Source of the DNA: PRDV01 sp963710865
Lineage (GTDB): Bacteria; Babelota; Babeliae; Babelales; Babelaceae
Length of the DNA stretch: 64,000 nucleotides
Assembly: GCA_963710865.1 (NCBI GenBank)
Contig: CAVQBR010000002.1
Span: 1,364,001 to 1,428,000, forward strand
Reading direction: 5' to 3'
The notes under the pieces were generated by a model, which made no database searches, was not told where the DNA came from, and was given only the letters and a program-made list of their open reading frames with translations. Each line of letters starts with the position of its first letter. Position 1 is the stretch's first letter. The translations under genes and the position numbers were made by a program. Below are positions 8,229 to 17,667 of this stretch, one piece after another.

Positions 8229-11168
8229 ATGTATTCTATATCTATGATGAAGCGTATGCTTGCAGCTGCGTTGTTTATTTTACTTGGGGTCAGTGGCGCG
8301 GGCGCAACACCCTTTATTGTTACTACTATAGTTGATAATGGTAATAATATGAATCCAACACCTGGTTCATTGCGTGCAGCAATTAATGCGGTGAATAGCG
8401 GTACGAATGATGCCATTAATTTTAATATCGCAGGTACCGCCCCATTTGTCATACTACCTCCGATAGATTTACCCGCTATTAAGAGCCCAGTCTTAATTGA
8501 CGGGTTTTCCCAATCACCTAACAACCTCACCATTGTAATTAGTGGAAGCAATTATACCGTAGGAGACGGGATCGCTACCGGAAATGGCTTACATTTTCTT
8601 CCTGGATCAGATGGCAGCGCCGTGCGAGGCTTAGTAATTAATCAGTGGATTGCTAATGGTATTTTACTAGATAATAGTTCAGGCATCGGTCTTTCCGGCA
8701 TTGAGATCAGTCAGTGTTTTGTCGGAACGGACCCAACAGGAATGCAAGAACAAGCAAATCGCACCGGAATTGGCTTATCTGCAACATCTGGCGCATCTAT
8801 AGATAGCAATGTCATTGCTGGAAGTTTTAGCTGGTTTGTTGTCGATAATTTTAACATTCGCGGAGGAGGAATTTTCTCAAATTTCAGTACGGGAACGACG
8901 ATAACAAATAACTCCATAGGTACCGACAAAGCAGGCGCGTATGCATTAGGTAATTCTTTAGTTGGAATTTTCCTGCTGGGCGACCAAAATACAACTATTC
9001 TTAACAATCTAATATCTGGGCATAACATTTTTGGCATTCGCTTCTTCCAGGCAAGTAATTGCCTCGTGCAAAATAATTATATTGGTACTGATATTACCGG
9101 AACGCAGCCTATAGGCAATCTCAATGCTGGCATAGAACTTGATATTTTTGCAACGAGCAACTGCATCAGAGGTAATACCGTCTCAGGAAATGGAACCGGC
9201 ATCCATCTAGGACAGGCTTTGATACCCGGATCAATCCTTAATACAGTACAGGGTAATTATGTGGGTACTGATTCTACGGGGACCAAGGCCTTGCCTAACC
9301 AAGGCTTTGGCATCATCGTTAATGACAGTCAAAATACCATTGGCGGATTCCTTCCAGAGCAAGCTAATGTTGTCTCGGCCAATCGGGGAGGTGGAATTCT
9401 CCTCTTATCGTCGGCTGCAACAGGTAACATTGTAGCAAATAACCTTGTCGGCACTGATGCTACAGGCACACAACCATTACCAAACGAGGGAAATGGTATA
9501 CAAATTGGCCTGAATGGTGGCTTTGGCGGAGCAGCGGGTAACACTATTGGATCCTCGCCTCTTCTGAGCGCGACAACAGGCTGTACACCTCCAGAGCGTA
9601 CCGCGAAATTAGAGAAACAAACAGTGCGTGAGCAAAAAAGAAAACTTCGCAACCACGAACAGAGTGCACTGGGCGCTGAACTAATTAAAGCCCATCCATC
9701 TGGTTCGGTTATTTCGATGCCTCAAATCGATAAGAACATGAAGCAACTCCTTTCTCGGCCAGCCCAAACTATTGGGTTAAACTTTACTGCGGCTTCGGTA
9801 AGTAACGTTTTCTTTCCGGGTCTCATACCACCAGAACCAAGTGGTTGGGTTGGTCCTCAACAATATATTGTAGTTACGTATGGTATCATTCGTAGTTTCG
9901 ATAAGACGACCGGACTGCCCGATGGTGTACTTAACATAGATAGTGCTAGTTTCTTTGGGTTTCCTTTCATCGAAGAGCTTCAGATTGTCTATAGCCGCTT
10001 TCTTGATCGCTGGTTTCTGAGCTGCGGAGCTGGCCCTGGTCTTCTTGTCACCTGGAGTGACTCGGGTGTAATAACACCAGAAACTGTATGGACGCCTGTG
10101 GCCTTTTCCATCGCTGATCTGGTGCCACAAAATACCGCATCATTCATTGCGGAAAATCAGCCAGCAACTGATGCCAATGCAGTATATTTTAGTGTAGATA
10201 CATTTGATGACAATACGGGTAACTATCAGGGAACAACTACAGTCGTTATTCCTAATAGCTCAATCACTACGGGAAACACTTCTCCTGCTGTTACGATATT
10301 TTCCGCGATTCTTCCAGGACCAAATCCTACAGTTTTGGGTGAATATGTTCCGCCAGCGGATAATTTCGATCCGGATGCACAGTTTGGCTACCTCATTAAT
10401 GCATCTAACGATAGTTTTGGCTCAGGACTTACGTATAATCAGCTCAATTTATATCGCATCCTCAATCCAGGATCAACGCAAGCAACACTCGGAGAACAGA
10501 TCGCTTTGAATGTTCCTGATTATGCTGATTCACAAGCTGCTCCTAACAAAAACCTCTATACTAAGATTGGCACAGCTATGTTCTTGCAAACAATCAATTC
10601 ACAAGTACATGCTCCTCATGTGCGCAACAAACAATTGTATGTCTGTCACAACATCCAAGTTGATAACAAAGGAAATGGCACTCCTTCCGGAGATCGCGTT
10701 GGCATACGCTGGTATCAATTTGATTTGACTGGAGATCCTACAGGCAATGGATGCGGCATTGAAACAGAGGCAACCTGTCCTGCACTTGTACAATGGGGAA
10801 CCCTCTTTGATCCTGCTGTCGATAATCCAAAGTTCTACTTCGTTCCAGCTATTATGACAAATAAAAACGGAGACCTTGTTATCGAAGGAACAGTATCAGG
10901 TGCCACTGATGTTACAAACGTCTTTTATGCAGGACGCAAAGCTACCGATCCGTTAGGCAGCTTACGCGATCCAGTTTTGATTACCAACAATACGAGTAAT
11001 CAGTATAATTATGGGCAGCAAGATAGCGGTTTTGGCCAACGCTGGGGAGATTATACAAACCTCGCTCCCGATCCAAGTAATGATCTTATTATCTGGAGTA
11101 CGGGCGAATGGGCTGCCATCGAAAATGGCTGGGGCATTCAAGCAACGCAGTTGCTTCCAACAAAATAA
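8229..11168 (+). CDS. Secreted right-handed beta-helix protein with large C-terminal surface domain
   Basis: The 979-residue product begins with a signal peptide (MMKRMLAAALFILLGVSGAG, cleavage near GAGA-TPF). Residues about 30-450 are parallel beta-helix coils: recurring VGTDxTGTxxLPN, GIxI and NTIGG units typical of Pectate_lyase_3/NosD-like surface proteins. A charged linker near residue 455 (PERTAKLEKQTVREQKRKLR) leads to a C-terminal half (from about 517) with GWVGPQQYIVVTYG, MTNKNGDLVIEG, FYAGRK and PSNDLIIWSTGEWAA. It reads as beta-rich, perhaps a propeller, but I recognise no named family. No LPxTG, autotransporter barrel or C-terminal aromatic is seen, so the export route beyond the periplasm is unclear. 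The last 120 residues are closely matched by a second gene cut by the right edge (63618-64000). It is monocistronic, with its own terminator. Confidence 0.85.
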   Translation: MYSISMMKRMLAAALFILLGVSGAGATPFIVTTIVDNGNNMNPTPGSLRAAINAVNSGTNDAINFNIAGTAPFVILPPIDLPAIKSPVLIDGFSQSPNNLTIVISGSNYTVGDGIATGNGLHFLPGSDGSAVRGLVINQWIANGILLDNSSGIGLSGIEISQCFVGTDPTGMQEQANRTGIGLSATSGASIDSNVIAGSFSWFVVDNFNIRGGGIFSNFSTGTTITNNSIGTDKAGAYALGNSLVGIFLLGDQNTTILNNLISGHNIFGIRFFQASNCLVQNNYIGTDITGTQPIGNLNAGIELDIFATSNCIRGNTVSGNGTGIHLGQALIPGSILNTVQGNYVGTDSTGTKALPNQGFGIIVNDSQNTIGGFLPEQANVVSANRGGGILLLSSAATGNIVANNLVGTDATGTQPLPNEGNGIQIGLNGGFGGAAGNTIGSSPLLSATTGCTPPERTAKLEKQTVREQKRKLRNHEQSALGAELIKAHPSGSVISMPQIDKNMKQLLSRPAQTIGLNFTAASVSNVFFPGLIPPEPSGWVGPQQYIVVTYGIIRSFDKTTGLPDGVLNIDSASFFGFPFIEELQIVYSRFLDRWFLSCGAGPGLLVTWSDSGVITPETVWTPVAFSIADLVPQNTASFIAENQPATDANAVYFSVDTFDDNTGNYQGTTTVVIPNSSITTGNTSPAVTIFSAILPGPNPTVLGEYVPPADNFDPDAQFGYLINASNDSFGSGLTYNQLNLYRILNPGSTQATLGEQIALNVPDYADSQAAPNKNLYTKIGTAMFLQTINSQVHAPHVRNKQLYVCHNIQVDNKGNGTPSGDRVGIRWYQFDLTGDPTGNGCGIETEATCPALVQWGTLFDPAVDNPKFYFVPAIMTNKNGDLVIEGTVSGATDVTNVFYAGRKATDPLGSLRDPVLITNNTSNQYNYGQQDSGFGQRWGDYTNLAPDPSNDLIIWSTGEWAAIENGWGIQATQLLPTK

Positions 11169-11182
11169 GAGGAGATTAGTTG

Positions 11183-11217
11183 CAGCCCTCACTCTCACAA
11201 AGGGTGGGGGCTTTTTC
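11183..11217 (+). terminator. Intrinsic terminator of the beta-helix gene
   Basis: GCCCTCAC pairs over eight bases with GTGGGGGC (one G-U), followed directly by TTTTT. It lies 15 bp after the stop codon. Confidence 0.9.
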
Positions 11218-11268
11218 TTGCATAAAAGTATGCACAGGTTGCTCGATAATCTGAAGGCTTTGGTTTTT

Positions 11269-13410
11269 TTATTGATCTTTTGTTACTTTGCGCATCTTTG
11301 AACCATCCGCCGGCAATAGGTAACCGCATGTTTCTAGCTGATCAATGATTCGCGCTGACCGATTATATCCAATTCTAAACACTCGTTGAATGTGCGATAT
11401 GGAAATCTCATCTTTATTTTGGAGGTATTGGGTGATCTCATGAAACAACTCATCACTTTCTTCGCTCGGATCTTCGGTACGAAGACTCATTAACTCCTTA
11501 TAGGCCACAGCCCGTTCTGCTTTGATATGGGAAACAACAGCTTGTATTTCGGTATCAGATGCATAGGCTCCATGAACCCGGTAGATTGCTCGTGTGTCTG
11601 AGAAGAGCATGTCCCCTTTTCCTAAAAGTTTTTCTGCCCCGATCATGTCGAGGATAGTTCGCGAATCGACTTTGCTTGTTACCTTGTAGGCGATTCTGCT
11701 CGGGAAGTTAACCTTAATAAGACCGGTAATGACGTCGACTGAAGGCCGTTGAGTTGCAGCGATTAAGTGAATGCCTGCAGCTCGAGCCATTTGAGCAAGG
11801 CGTGCGATAAGTGTTTCCACATCTTTTCCTGCGGTCATCATAAGATCTGCAAGTTCATCTATAATAATAACAAGAAGCGGGAAATAGTCTTCATCGCCAG
11901 GGCGTAAGCGACTATTATATTCTCCACAGTTACGTACGCCTGCTTCAGCCATTCTGCTGTACCGCTCTTCCATCGTTTCTACCGCCCATTTGAGAACTGC
12001 GATAGCTCTGCGTGGATCGGTAACGATAGGAAAAATTAGGTGAGCAATATCTGCATAGGCAACAAACTCAAGACGTTTGGGGTCGATCATAATGAACTTA
12101 ATCTCATCGGGGCTTTTGCTGCAAAGTAAACTCATTATCATGGTATGGAGACCGACCGATTTACCCGAACCGGTAGAGCCGGCAACGAGTAAATGAGGAA
12201 GCGCTGCAAGGTCGATTACCACATCGTTGCCAATGGTATCCTTACCCAGGATGAGCGGAAGTGCTCCGGTAAATGATGAGTAGGCAGTGCTTCGTATAAG
12301 TTGTGAAAACAGTATTGGTTTGCGTCTATTGTGAGCGACTTCAAACCCGATAACCGATTTTCCGGGGATTGGCGCCATGATACGCAGGCTCATTGCTTGG
12401 AGGGCTAATGCTAAGTCATCTTCTCGCGCTAGAATCGTGCTAATTTTTGTATCGATTGCTGGTTGATATTCAAAGAGCGTGACCGCAGGTCCTTGGCTAA
12501 TCGAGACTACTTTTCCTTTGATACCAAAACGTTCCAGCTTTTGTTCGAGAATATGTGCTCGTTGTTGACTATCAGCCGTAAGTTCATTTGGTTGTTCTTT
12601 TACCTCTGCAAATAAGCTAACGGGTGGTAAGCGATACGCTCCATCAGTGGTCACCGGCTCAGGGTTAAACATAAGTGGCTTAACTGGTGATTTTGGCTGC
12701 ATCTCTTTCATGTGTGGAGGACCAAACTCTGTTGGCGTCGCTGCGACGATTGGTTCTTGATATTCAATTGGTTCTTCCTGTGGTTTGCTAAAGCGAGCTC
12801 TGATGCTCACGAACCAAGCTTTGAAAGGAATTTGCTGTAATAGGTTCCAGAGGGGATAAAGATAGCTAATACATGAAAAACGGGCAATGACCACTCCTAC
12901 TGCCCAGGTAATTGTAAAAAGAAAGAGATGAGTATGTGCCTCGGTCATGCAGCATAAAAGGATGTTATGAGCCGTGAGGCCACAAAGGCCTCCCGGATAT
13001 ATGCCGCCGAAGAGCTCGAAACTGTAACAGTTGCAAAGGGTAGCTGTACTCAACAGGAGAATGCCCATACCTGCGAGGCGATCGAATTCTCTCAGCCAGG
13101 TAAGTTCATAGAGCAGAGTGCGTAAACAATATGCTACTATAAGGGGAACTATCCAGACTGAGCAGCCAAAAAAATAGAGGAGCAGGGCTGCAAGCTGCGC
13201 TCCAAAGGCACCAAGGAAGTTGCCGTAGGCTCGTGGTGCAGTCGTATCGAAAATTACTGAGACATCCGATGCAGTATAGCTTATAAGGGAAAGGGTTATG
13301 CTAATCAGGGCTGCAGCCATGAGGGTAATGGTTATCCACTGAGCGACTTTCTCAGAGGTGCTCTTTTTTTTAGGCGGCTGTTTGGGACTCAGGGTAGTTT
13401 TTAGTTTCAT
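11269..13410 (-). CDS. ftsK: DNA translocase FtsK
   Basis: FtsK pumps chromosomal DNA through the closing septum and activates XerCD at dif. The 713-residue protein (start ATG 13410, GAGG upstream; the frame is open to 13545 but that extension has no ribosome site) has four to five membrane helices in the first 200 residues, a short linker, and the motor domain: SRAGO-like FEVAHNRRKP region, Walker A GSTGSGKSVGLH, Walker B LLVIIIDELADLMM, and ATQRPSVDVITG. The C-terminal gamma winged helix (ISHIQRVFRIGYNRSARIIDQLE) recognises KOPS. The linker is short compared with E. coli but normal for SpoIIIE-length proteins. Convergent with the beta-helix gene. Confidence 0.97.
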   Translation of the reverse strand: MKLKTTLSPKQPPKKKSTSEKVAQWITITLMAAALISITLSLISYTASDVSVIFDTTAPRAYGNFLGAFGAQLAALLLYFFGCSVWIVPLIVAYCLRTLLYELTWLREFDRLAGMGILLLSTATLCNCYSFELFGGIYPGGLCGLTAHNILLCCMTEAHTHLFLFTITWAVGVVIARFSCISYLYPLWNLLQQIPFKAWFVSIRARFSKPQEEPIEYQEPIVAATPTEFGPPHMKEMQPKSPVKPLMFNPEPVTTDGAYRLPPVSLFAEVKEQPNELTADSQQRAHILEQKLERFGIKGKVVSISQGPAVTLFEYQPAIDTKISTILAREDDLALALQAMSLRIMAPIPGKSVIGFEVAHNRRKPILFSQLIRSTAYSSFTGALPLILGKDTIGNDVVIDLAALPHLLVAGSTGSGKSVGLHTMIMSLLCSKSPDEIKFIMIDPKRLEFVAYADIAHLIFPIVTDPRRAIAVLKWAVETMEERYSRMAEAGVRNCGEYNSRLRPGDEDYFPLLVIIIDELADLMMTAGKDVETLIARLAQMARAAGIHLIAATQRPSVDVITGLIKVNFPSRIAYKVTSKVDSRTILDMIGAEKLLGKGDMLFSDTRAIYRVHGAYASDTEIQAVVSHIKAERAVAYKELMSLRTEDPSEESDELFHEITQYLQNKDEISISHIQRVFRIGYNRSARIIDQLETCGYLLPADGSKMRKVTKDQ

Positions 13411-13828
13411 GCGATCCTCGAATGCTTTGCTTGGTAAAATGCCACAGGGACGTTGAAACCGCAGGATGATACTCTCGACGGTTTCTGAGTTAGGACCTCT
13501 TAGGTGAGACACCACCTCTGTTCCTGCGCTAGATAGTATACACAAAAAAATAGGCCATGCCTACCACTGATAACCGATTTATCGGGGACTCTGCTCGCAA
13601 GCAAGCCACTCTCCATAATCGAGCTTTTCTAACGTACGATACAAAATGACCTTTGTGAGTATTATATTGCTCTTTAAACGGATCAATACCATGCGCATAC
13701 AAAAAGAAACTCAAAAGAAGATGGTTTGTTCATGATGCTTTCGTCGGGGAACCTCTCCGCAAAGAAATTATGACGTATATTTGCTGCATCTTGCAATTGA
13801 TACCTGCTGAAAGGAGAAAAAGAAGAGG
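13411..13828. other. Spacer between divergent ftsK and the arginine operon
   Basis: About 420 bp with no convincing gene. The part next to ftsK should carry its promoter, and the part next to 13829 is the upstream flank of the argR promoter. I see no RNA gene in it. Confidence 0.5.
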
Positions 13829-13857
13829 TTGACAGGCGACTAAAAATGAACTATTAT
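13829..13857 (+). promoter_or_regulatory. Sigma-70-type promoter of the argR operon
   Basis: Consensus -35 TTGACA (13829-13834), a 17-bp spacer and -10 TATTAT (13852-13857) predict transcription starting near 13864. The -10 hexamer lies inside the first ARG box, so ArgR binding would block polymerase. Confidence 0.85.
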
Positions 13858-13860
13858 TCA
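13847..13860. promoter_or_regulatory. ARG box 1 (ArgR operator)
   Basis: TGAACTATTATTCA matches the ARG-box consensus TGAAT-WWWW-ATTCA with one mismatch (C at position 5) and covers the promoter -10. Predicted operator for the ArgR encoded just downstream. Confidence 0.8.
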
Positions 13861-13868
13861 TATTAAGA

Positions 13869-13882
13869 TGAATATTTATTCA
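13869..13882. promoter_or_regulatory. ARG box 2 (ArgR operator)
   Basis: TGAATATTTATTCA is an exact palindromic ARG box. Its centre is 22 bp from box 1, two helical turns, the classical tandem spacing bound by one ArgR hexamer. It abuts the ribosome binding site AAGGAGG (13882-13888), so it also lies at the start of the transcript. Confidence 0.88.
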
Positions 13883-13896
13883 AGGAGGTCGAAGGC

Positions 13897-14367
13897 ATGG
13901 CTAAAAAATTATCACGTAAAAGCGCTATCAAGGCACTCATAACGTCACAACCTGTAGAAAATCAAGGTACGCTTGTTGAGTTGCTTAAAAATAAATACGG
14001 CATTATGACGAATCAGTCGATAGTGTCTCGTGATTTGCGTGAGCTTAATGTTTCTAAGCAACAGTATAAAGATACGATGATTTACGAGCTTAAAGAGGTG
14101 GACGTAAGCAAGGAAATCCTGCGGAACAGTATTATCAGTATTGAGCACAACGAAGTAATGATGCTCGTGACCGTGTTGCCCGGGGTTGCAGCCTTTGTCG
14201 GTGATTATATCGATGCTAACAGGGATGGGGCAAAGATCCTCGGAACAATAGCCGGTGAAAACATGATTTTTGTCATGCCCGTTTCGATAAAGAAGATTAA
14301 CGATAGTTATGAGTCATTGTGCGCATTGTTGTACTATAAACCTTTAAAACATAAGAGTGACGTATGA
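13897..14367 (+). CDS. argR: Arginine repressor ArgR
   Basis: ArgR is a hexameric arginine-sensing DNA-binding protein. The 156-residue product has family length: an N-terminal winged helix with recognition helix NQSIVSRDLRELN (39-51), a hinge, and a C-terminal oligomerisation/ligand domain with VTVLPGVAAFVGDYID and GTIAGENMIFVMPV. In E. coli ArgR the matching loop is GTIAGDD, where the two Asp residues contact arginine; here they are Glu121 and Asn122, so ligand affinity or specificity may differ. A strong AAGGAGG precedes ATG 13897. First gene of a six-gene operon and, from the two ARG boxes in its own promoter, predicted to be autoregulated. Confidence 0.92.
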   Translation: MAKKLSRKSAIKALITSQPVENQGTLVELLKNKYGIMTNQSIVSRDLRELNVSKQQYKDTMIYELKEVDVSKEILRNSIISIEHNEVMMLVTVLPGVAAFVGDYIDANRDGAKILGTIAGENMIFVMPVSIKKINDSYESLCALLYYKPLKHKSDV

Positions 14368-15122
14368 ATAAAATACTTTTAGCAGGTCTTACCTTGCTTT
14401 GTGGTCTTGGAAGCATTGTGCTGGTAAAAAAATACGCTCAACGTAAGCCCGCTGACCATTCTGTGCTTATCGTCGGAACGAGTGCGAGGTTCCACCCGTT
14501 TGAGTTTATCGATCAGGGGAAGCTTGTCGGTTTCGATATAGATCTTATGCAAGCAATCGGCGCAAAACTCCATAAACGTATTGAATTTAAAGATATAGAA
14601 TTTGAAGCATTGCTGCTTGAAGCGCAAAGTGGTCGAATTCATGTTATTGCTGCGGGTATGACGCCTACACCAGAAAGAGCTGAAAAGCTTAACTTTTCGC
14701 AAAACTATATTTTAGATGATCCACTCGTCGTTGTTACTCTGGCAGTCAATCACATTACCAGCATTGATGATCTTGTGGGTAAAGAGGTTGTGGTGAACGA
14801 TGGTTATACGGCGGAACAGTATATGATACAGCATGCACCGTCGGTACCTCTCAAGCGTTTGCCAACCGTAGCCGATGCGTTTTTGGACCTTGTGAATAAC
14901 AAGTCCTTTGCCTACGTATCGGCGCTTACGCCAGTTACATCATTTTTGAAGGCCTATGGCACAGATAAATTTTCTCTGTTCAAGCTTGGAGCGTCCGATG
15001 GTGCGGCACTTGCATTATCGAAACACTATCCTGAGTTATTGCCTCAGATTAAGGCGGCACTAACCGAGCTTGATCACGAAGGTGTTATTGCAAAACTTAA
15101 ACAAAAATGGAAGGTAGGCTAA
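14364..15122 (+). CDS. Amino-acid ABC transporter substrate-binding protein (ArtJ/HisJ type)
   Basis: A family-3 solute-binding protein (SBP_bac_3) for the ABC system whose permease and ATPase end this operon. The N-terminal hydrophobic stretch (residues about 4-20, LLAGLTLLCGLGSIVLV) is a signal peptide or membrane anchor; the Cys at 13 lacks a good lipobox. Family features seen: GTSARFHPFEFID, GKLVGFDIDLMQAIGAKL, VIAAGMTPTPERAEKLNFSQ, and GKEVVVNDGYTAEQYM. Ligand cannot be read with confidence; arginine or citrulline is inferred from argR, argG and argH around it. It overlaps argR by four bases (ATGA), so the two are translationally coupled. Confidence 0.9.
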   Translation: MNKILLAGLTLLCGLGSIVLVKKYAQRKPADHSVLIVGTSARFHPFEFIDQGKLVGFDIDLMQAIGAKLHKRIEFKDIEFEALLLEAQSGRIHVIAAGMTPTPERAEKLNFSQNYILDDPLVVVTLAVNHITSIDDLVGKEVVVNDGYTAEQYMIQHAPSVPLKRLPTVADAFLDLVNNKSFAYVSALTPVTSFLKAYGTDKFSLFKLGASDGAALALSKHYPELLPQIKAALTELDHEGVIAKLKQKWKVG

Positions 15123-16327
15123 TGAAAAAGAAAGTTGTTTTGGCGTACAGTGGTGGACTTGATACCTCGGTTATTCTCCATTGGCTTGTGGGCAAGGGAT
15201 ACGATGTTGTCTGTTATATTGCTGACGTAGGCCAGCAGGAAGATTTCAATGCGGCTCAACAAAAAGCATTATCGCTTGGAGCCTCTAAGGTTTACCTTGA
15301 AGATGTAAAAAAAGAGTTTCTCGAGCAGTATGTTTTTAAAGCGCTGCAGGCTCATGCGCTCTATGAAAGCTCTTATTTGCTGGGCACCGCTCTTGCAAGA
15401 CCGCTTATTGCTGCGCGTCAAATAGAGATAGCGCGTAAAGAGAAAACGGTCATTCTTGCTCATGGCGCGACAGGCAAGGGGAACGATCAGGTGCGTTTTG
15501 AACTTACCTATTATGCTCTTCTGCCCAACGTTGAGATTATTGCGCCATGGAAAGATCCTGAATTTTTCAATCAGTTTAAGGGGCGCAGTGACCTTATAGC
15601 CTATGCGCAGAACCATCATATACCGGTGACTTCTACAACGGCAAAGCCTTACAGCGTAGATGCCAATCTGTTGCACGTAAGTCATGAAGGTGGCAAGCTC
15701 GAAGATCCGGGATGGTCGCCTGATGAGTCTGTTTATAGTTGGACGAACGCTCTTGATGAAACTCCCCAAGAAGGTGTTAAGCTTGCGCTTCACTTTGAGC
15801 AAGGGATACCCATAGCAATCACCGATATGGTTACTCAAAAGACCATACGTGGTTCATTGGAACTCTTTGAATACCTCAATACCCTTGCCGCACTGCACGG
15901 GATCGGCCGATGTGATATGGTCGAAAATAGGTTTGTAGGTCTCAAGTCACGTGGCATCTATGAAACACCTGCGGGTACGGTTTTGTATAAAGCACATCGT
16001 GATCTGGAAGGTCTTGTGCTTGATCGTGAAGTGGCCCATTTAAAAGATAGTATGGCGCCAAAGATTGGCCAGCTTATGTATAATGGATTTTGGTTTAGCC
16101 CCGAGATGGCGTTTCTTATGGCGGCGATTCACGAGAGTCAGCAGCGAGTGACGGGTACGGTTGAAGTAACCTTGCATAAAGGTAACGTTATTATTCACGC
16201 GCGAACTTCTTCGTATTCTTTATACAATCAAGCAAATTCGAGTATGGACGAGCAGGGTGATTATAATCCTGTCGATGCGCAAGGGTTTATTACGTTGCAC
16301 GGCTTGCGTCTTAAGAGGTCTTTATGA
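15122..16327 (+). CDS. argG: Argininosuccinate synthase
   Basis: Condenses citrulline and aspartate, with ATP going to AMP and PPi, into argininosuccinate. The 401-residue protein has the N-type ATP pyrophosphatase loop AYSGGLDTS (residues 8-16), the HGATGKGNDQVRFE segment, TSTTAKPYSVDANLLH and RSFVGLKSRGIYETPAG-like KSRGIYETPAGT. ATG 15122 overlaps the TAA of the preceding gene by one base (TAATG); an in-frame ATG at 15107 lies inside the upstream gene and is less likely. No carbamoyltransferase gene is present in the operon, so citrulline must come from elsewhere in the genome or from outside. Confidence 0.97.
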   Translation: MKKKVVLAYSGGLDTSVILHWLVGKGYDVVCYIADVGQQEDFNAAQQKALSLGASKVYLEDVKKEFLEQYVFKALQAHALYESSYLLGTALARPLIAARQIEIARKEKTVILAHGATGKGNDQVRFELTYYALLPNVEIIAPWKDPEFFNQFKGRSDLIAYAQNHHIPVTSTTAKPYSVDANLLHVSHEGGKLEDPGWSPDESVYSWTNALDETPQEGVKLALHFEQGIPIAITDMVTQKTIRGSLELFEYLNTLAALHGIGRCDMVENRFVGLKSRGIYETPAGTVLYKAHRDLEGLVLDREVAHLKDSMAPKIGQLMYNGFWFSPEMAFLMAAIHESQQRVTGTVEVTLHKGNVIIHARTSSYSLYNQANSSMDEQGDYNPVDAQGFITLHGLRLKRSL

Positions 16328-17667
16328 AGTTGTGGGATAAGGGATATACTCTGAATGACGTGATTGAACGATTTACCGTTGGCACTGATTATCAGCTTGA
16401 TCAGCAGCTTGCCTTGTATGATTGTCTGGGGACCATTGCTCATGTGCGTATGCTCCATAAAATAGGAATTCTTACCCATGCGGAATGTGATGCGCTCGTA
16501 CGGGCTTTGCAAGAGCTAGTGGATGATATACGCGCGGGAACATTTGCGATTGCTGCACATCAGGAAGACGTTCATACTGCTGTTGAAGAGGCTCTAACGC
16601 AAAAATTAGGGAATCTGGGCGGCAAGTTACACACCGGACGATCCCGTAACGATCAGATCGCTGTTGATATGCGGTTATATATTAAGGACAATCTTCTTGT
16701 ATGCCTCGATCATCTTTCTGTGCTGTGTGCTGTTTTGCTTGAAAAAGCGCAACTTTATGAGCATGTTCCAATGCCAGGGAGAACGCATCAACAGCCAGCG
16801 ATGCTTTCATCGGTAGGTTTGCTTTTTGGGGCATATGCCGAAGCTCTTCTTGATGATAGCCTGCTTCTCAAAGCGGCCTATGAGCTGGTCGATCAATGTC
16901 CACTTGGTTCCGCGGCCGGCTATGGGGTAAACCTGCCGCTTGATAGACAGTATGTGGCAGACCTGTTGGGATTTTCTCGCGTGCAAAACAATGTACTTTT
17001 TGCAAGTAATAGCCGTGGCAAATTAGAAGCAGTTGTGGTCAGTGCGCTTATGGCAGTCATGGCCGATTTAGGCAAAATGGCAACCGATGTAATGCTATTT
17101 AGCATGCCTGAGTTTGGTTACTTCAGTTTGCCTCAAGAATTTTGTACGGGCAGTAGCCTGATGCCGAATAAACGAAATCCTGACGTGATGGAATTAGTCA
17201 GAGCAAAATCGAGTACCGTTTTGGGACATCTTATGCAGATTTATTCGATTGTTCACACACTTCCTTCCGGGTATAACCGTGATTTCCAAGAGACGAAAGA
17301 ACCCTGCATGAAGAGCATCATGCTTACGCAGGATTCTCTCGTCGTGATGACGCATACCTTAAAGAATCTGTGCGTACATCAACAACGATGCATTCAAGCG
17401 TGTACGCCGGAAATTTTCGCAACGGATGCGGTTATGGAGCTTGTAAAGAATGGCATGGCCTTCAGAGAAGCCTATAAAATAATTGCACAAGACCCATCCC
17501 GCTGTAATCTTGATCCTATTATGAACATCAAAGAGAAAACCCATCTTGGAGCCCCGGGTAACTTAGGCCTCTCTCTTGCTAAAAACAAGCTCAATGATGC
17601 AATGACATGGCTCAAAAAACAGTGTGATAGAACATGTACGGAACTTTTAAAGGTGCATAATGATTAA
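16324..17667 (+). CDS. argH: Argininosuccinate lyase
   Basis: Splits argininosuccinate into arginine and fumarate, completing the citrulline-to-arginine step. A 447-residue member of the fumarase/aspartase superfamily with HEDVHTAVEEAL-like QEDVHTAVEEAL, LHTGRSRNDQIAVDMRL, PGRTHQQPAMLSSVG, and the signature GSSLMPNKRNPDV with the catalytic Ser near residue 277. The start codon overlaps the argG stop (ATGA). All core catalytic regions are present and length is normal. Confidence 0.97.
   Translation: MKLWDKGYTLNDVIERFTVGTDYQLDQQLALYDCLGTIAHVRMLHKIGILTHAECDALVRALQELVDDIRAGTFAIAAHQEDVHTAVEEALTQKLGNLGGKLHTGRSRNDQIAVDMRLYIKDNLLVCLDHLSVLCAVLLEKAQLYEHVPMPGRTHQQPAMLSSVGLLFGAYAEALLDDSLLLKAAYELVDQCPLGSAAGYGVNLPLDRQYVADLLGFSRVQNNVLFASNSRGKLEAVVVSALMAVMADLGKMATDVMLFSMPEFGYFSLPQEFCTGSSLMPNKRNPDVMELVRAKSSTVLGHLMQIYSIVHTLPSGYNRDFQETKEPCMKSIMLTQDSLVVMTHTLKNLCVHQQRCIQACTPEIFATDAVMELVKNGMAFREAYKIIAQDPSRCNLDPIMNIKEKTHLGAPGNLGLSLAKNKLNDAMTWLKKQCDRTCTELLKVHND

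Noticed and set aside
9777..10130. Minus-strand frame inside the beta-helix gene
   Set aside because: No ribosome site and lies opposite a well-supported coding region.
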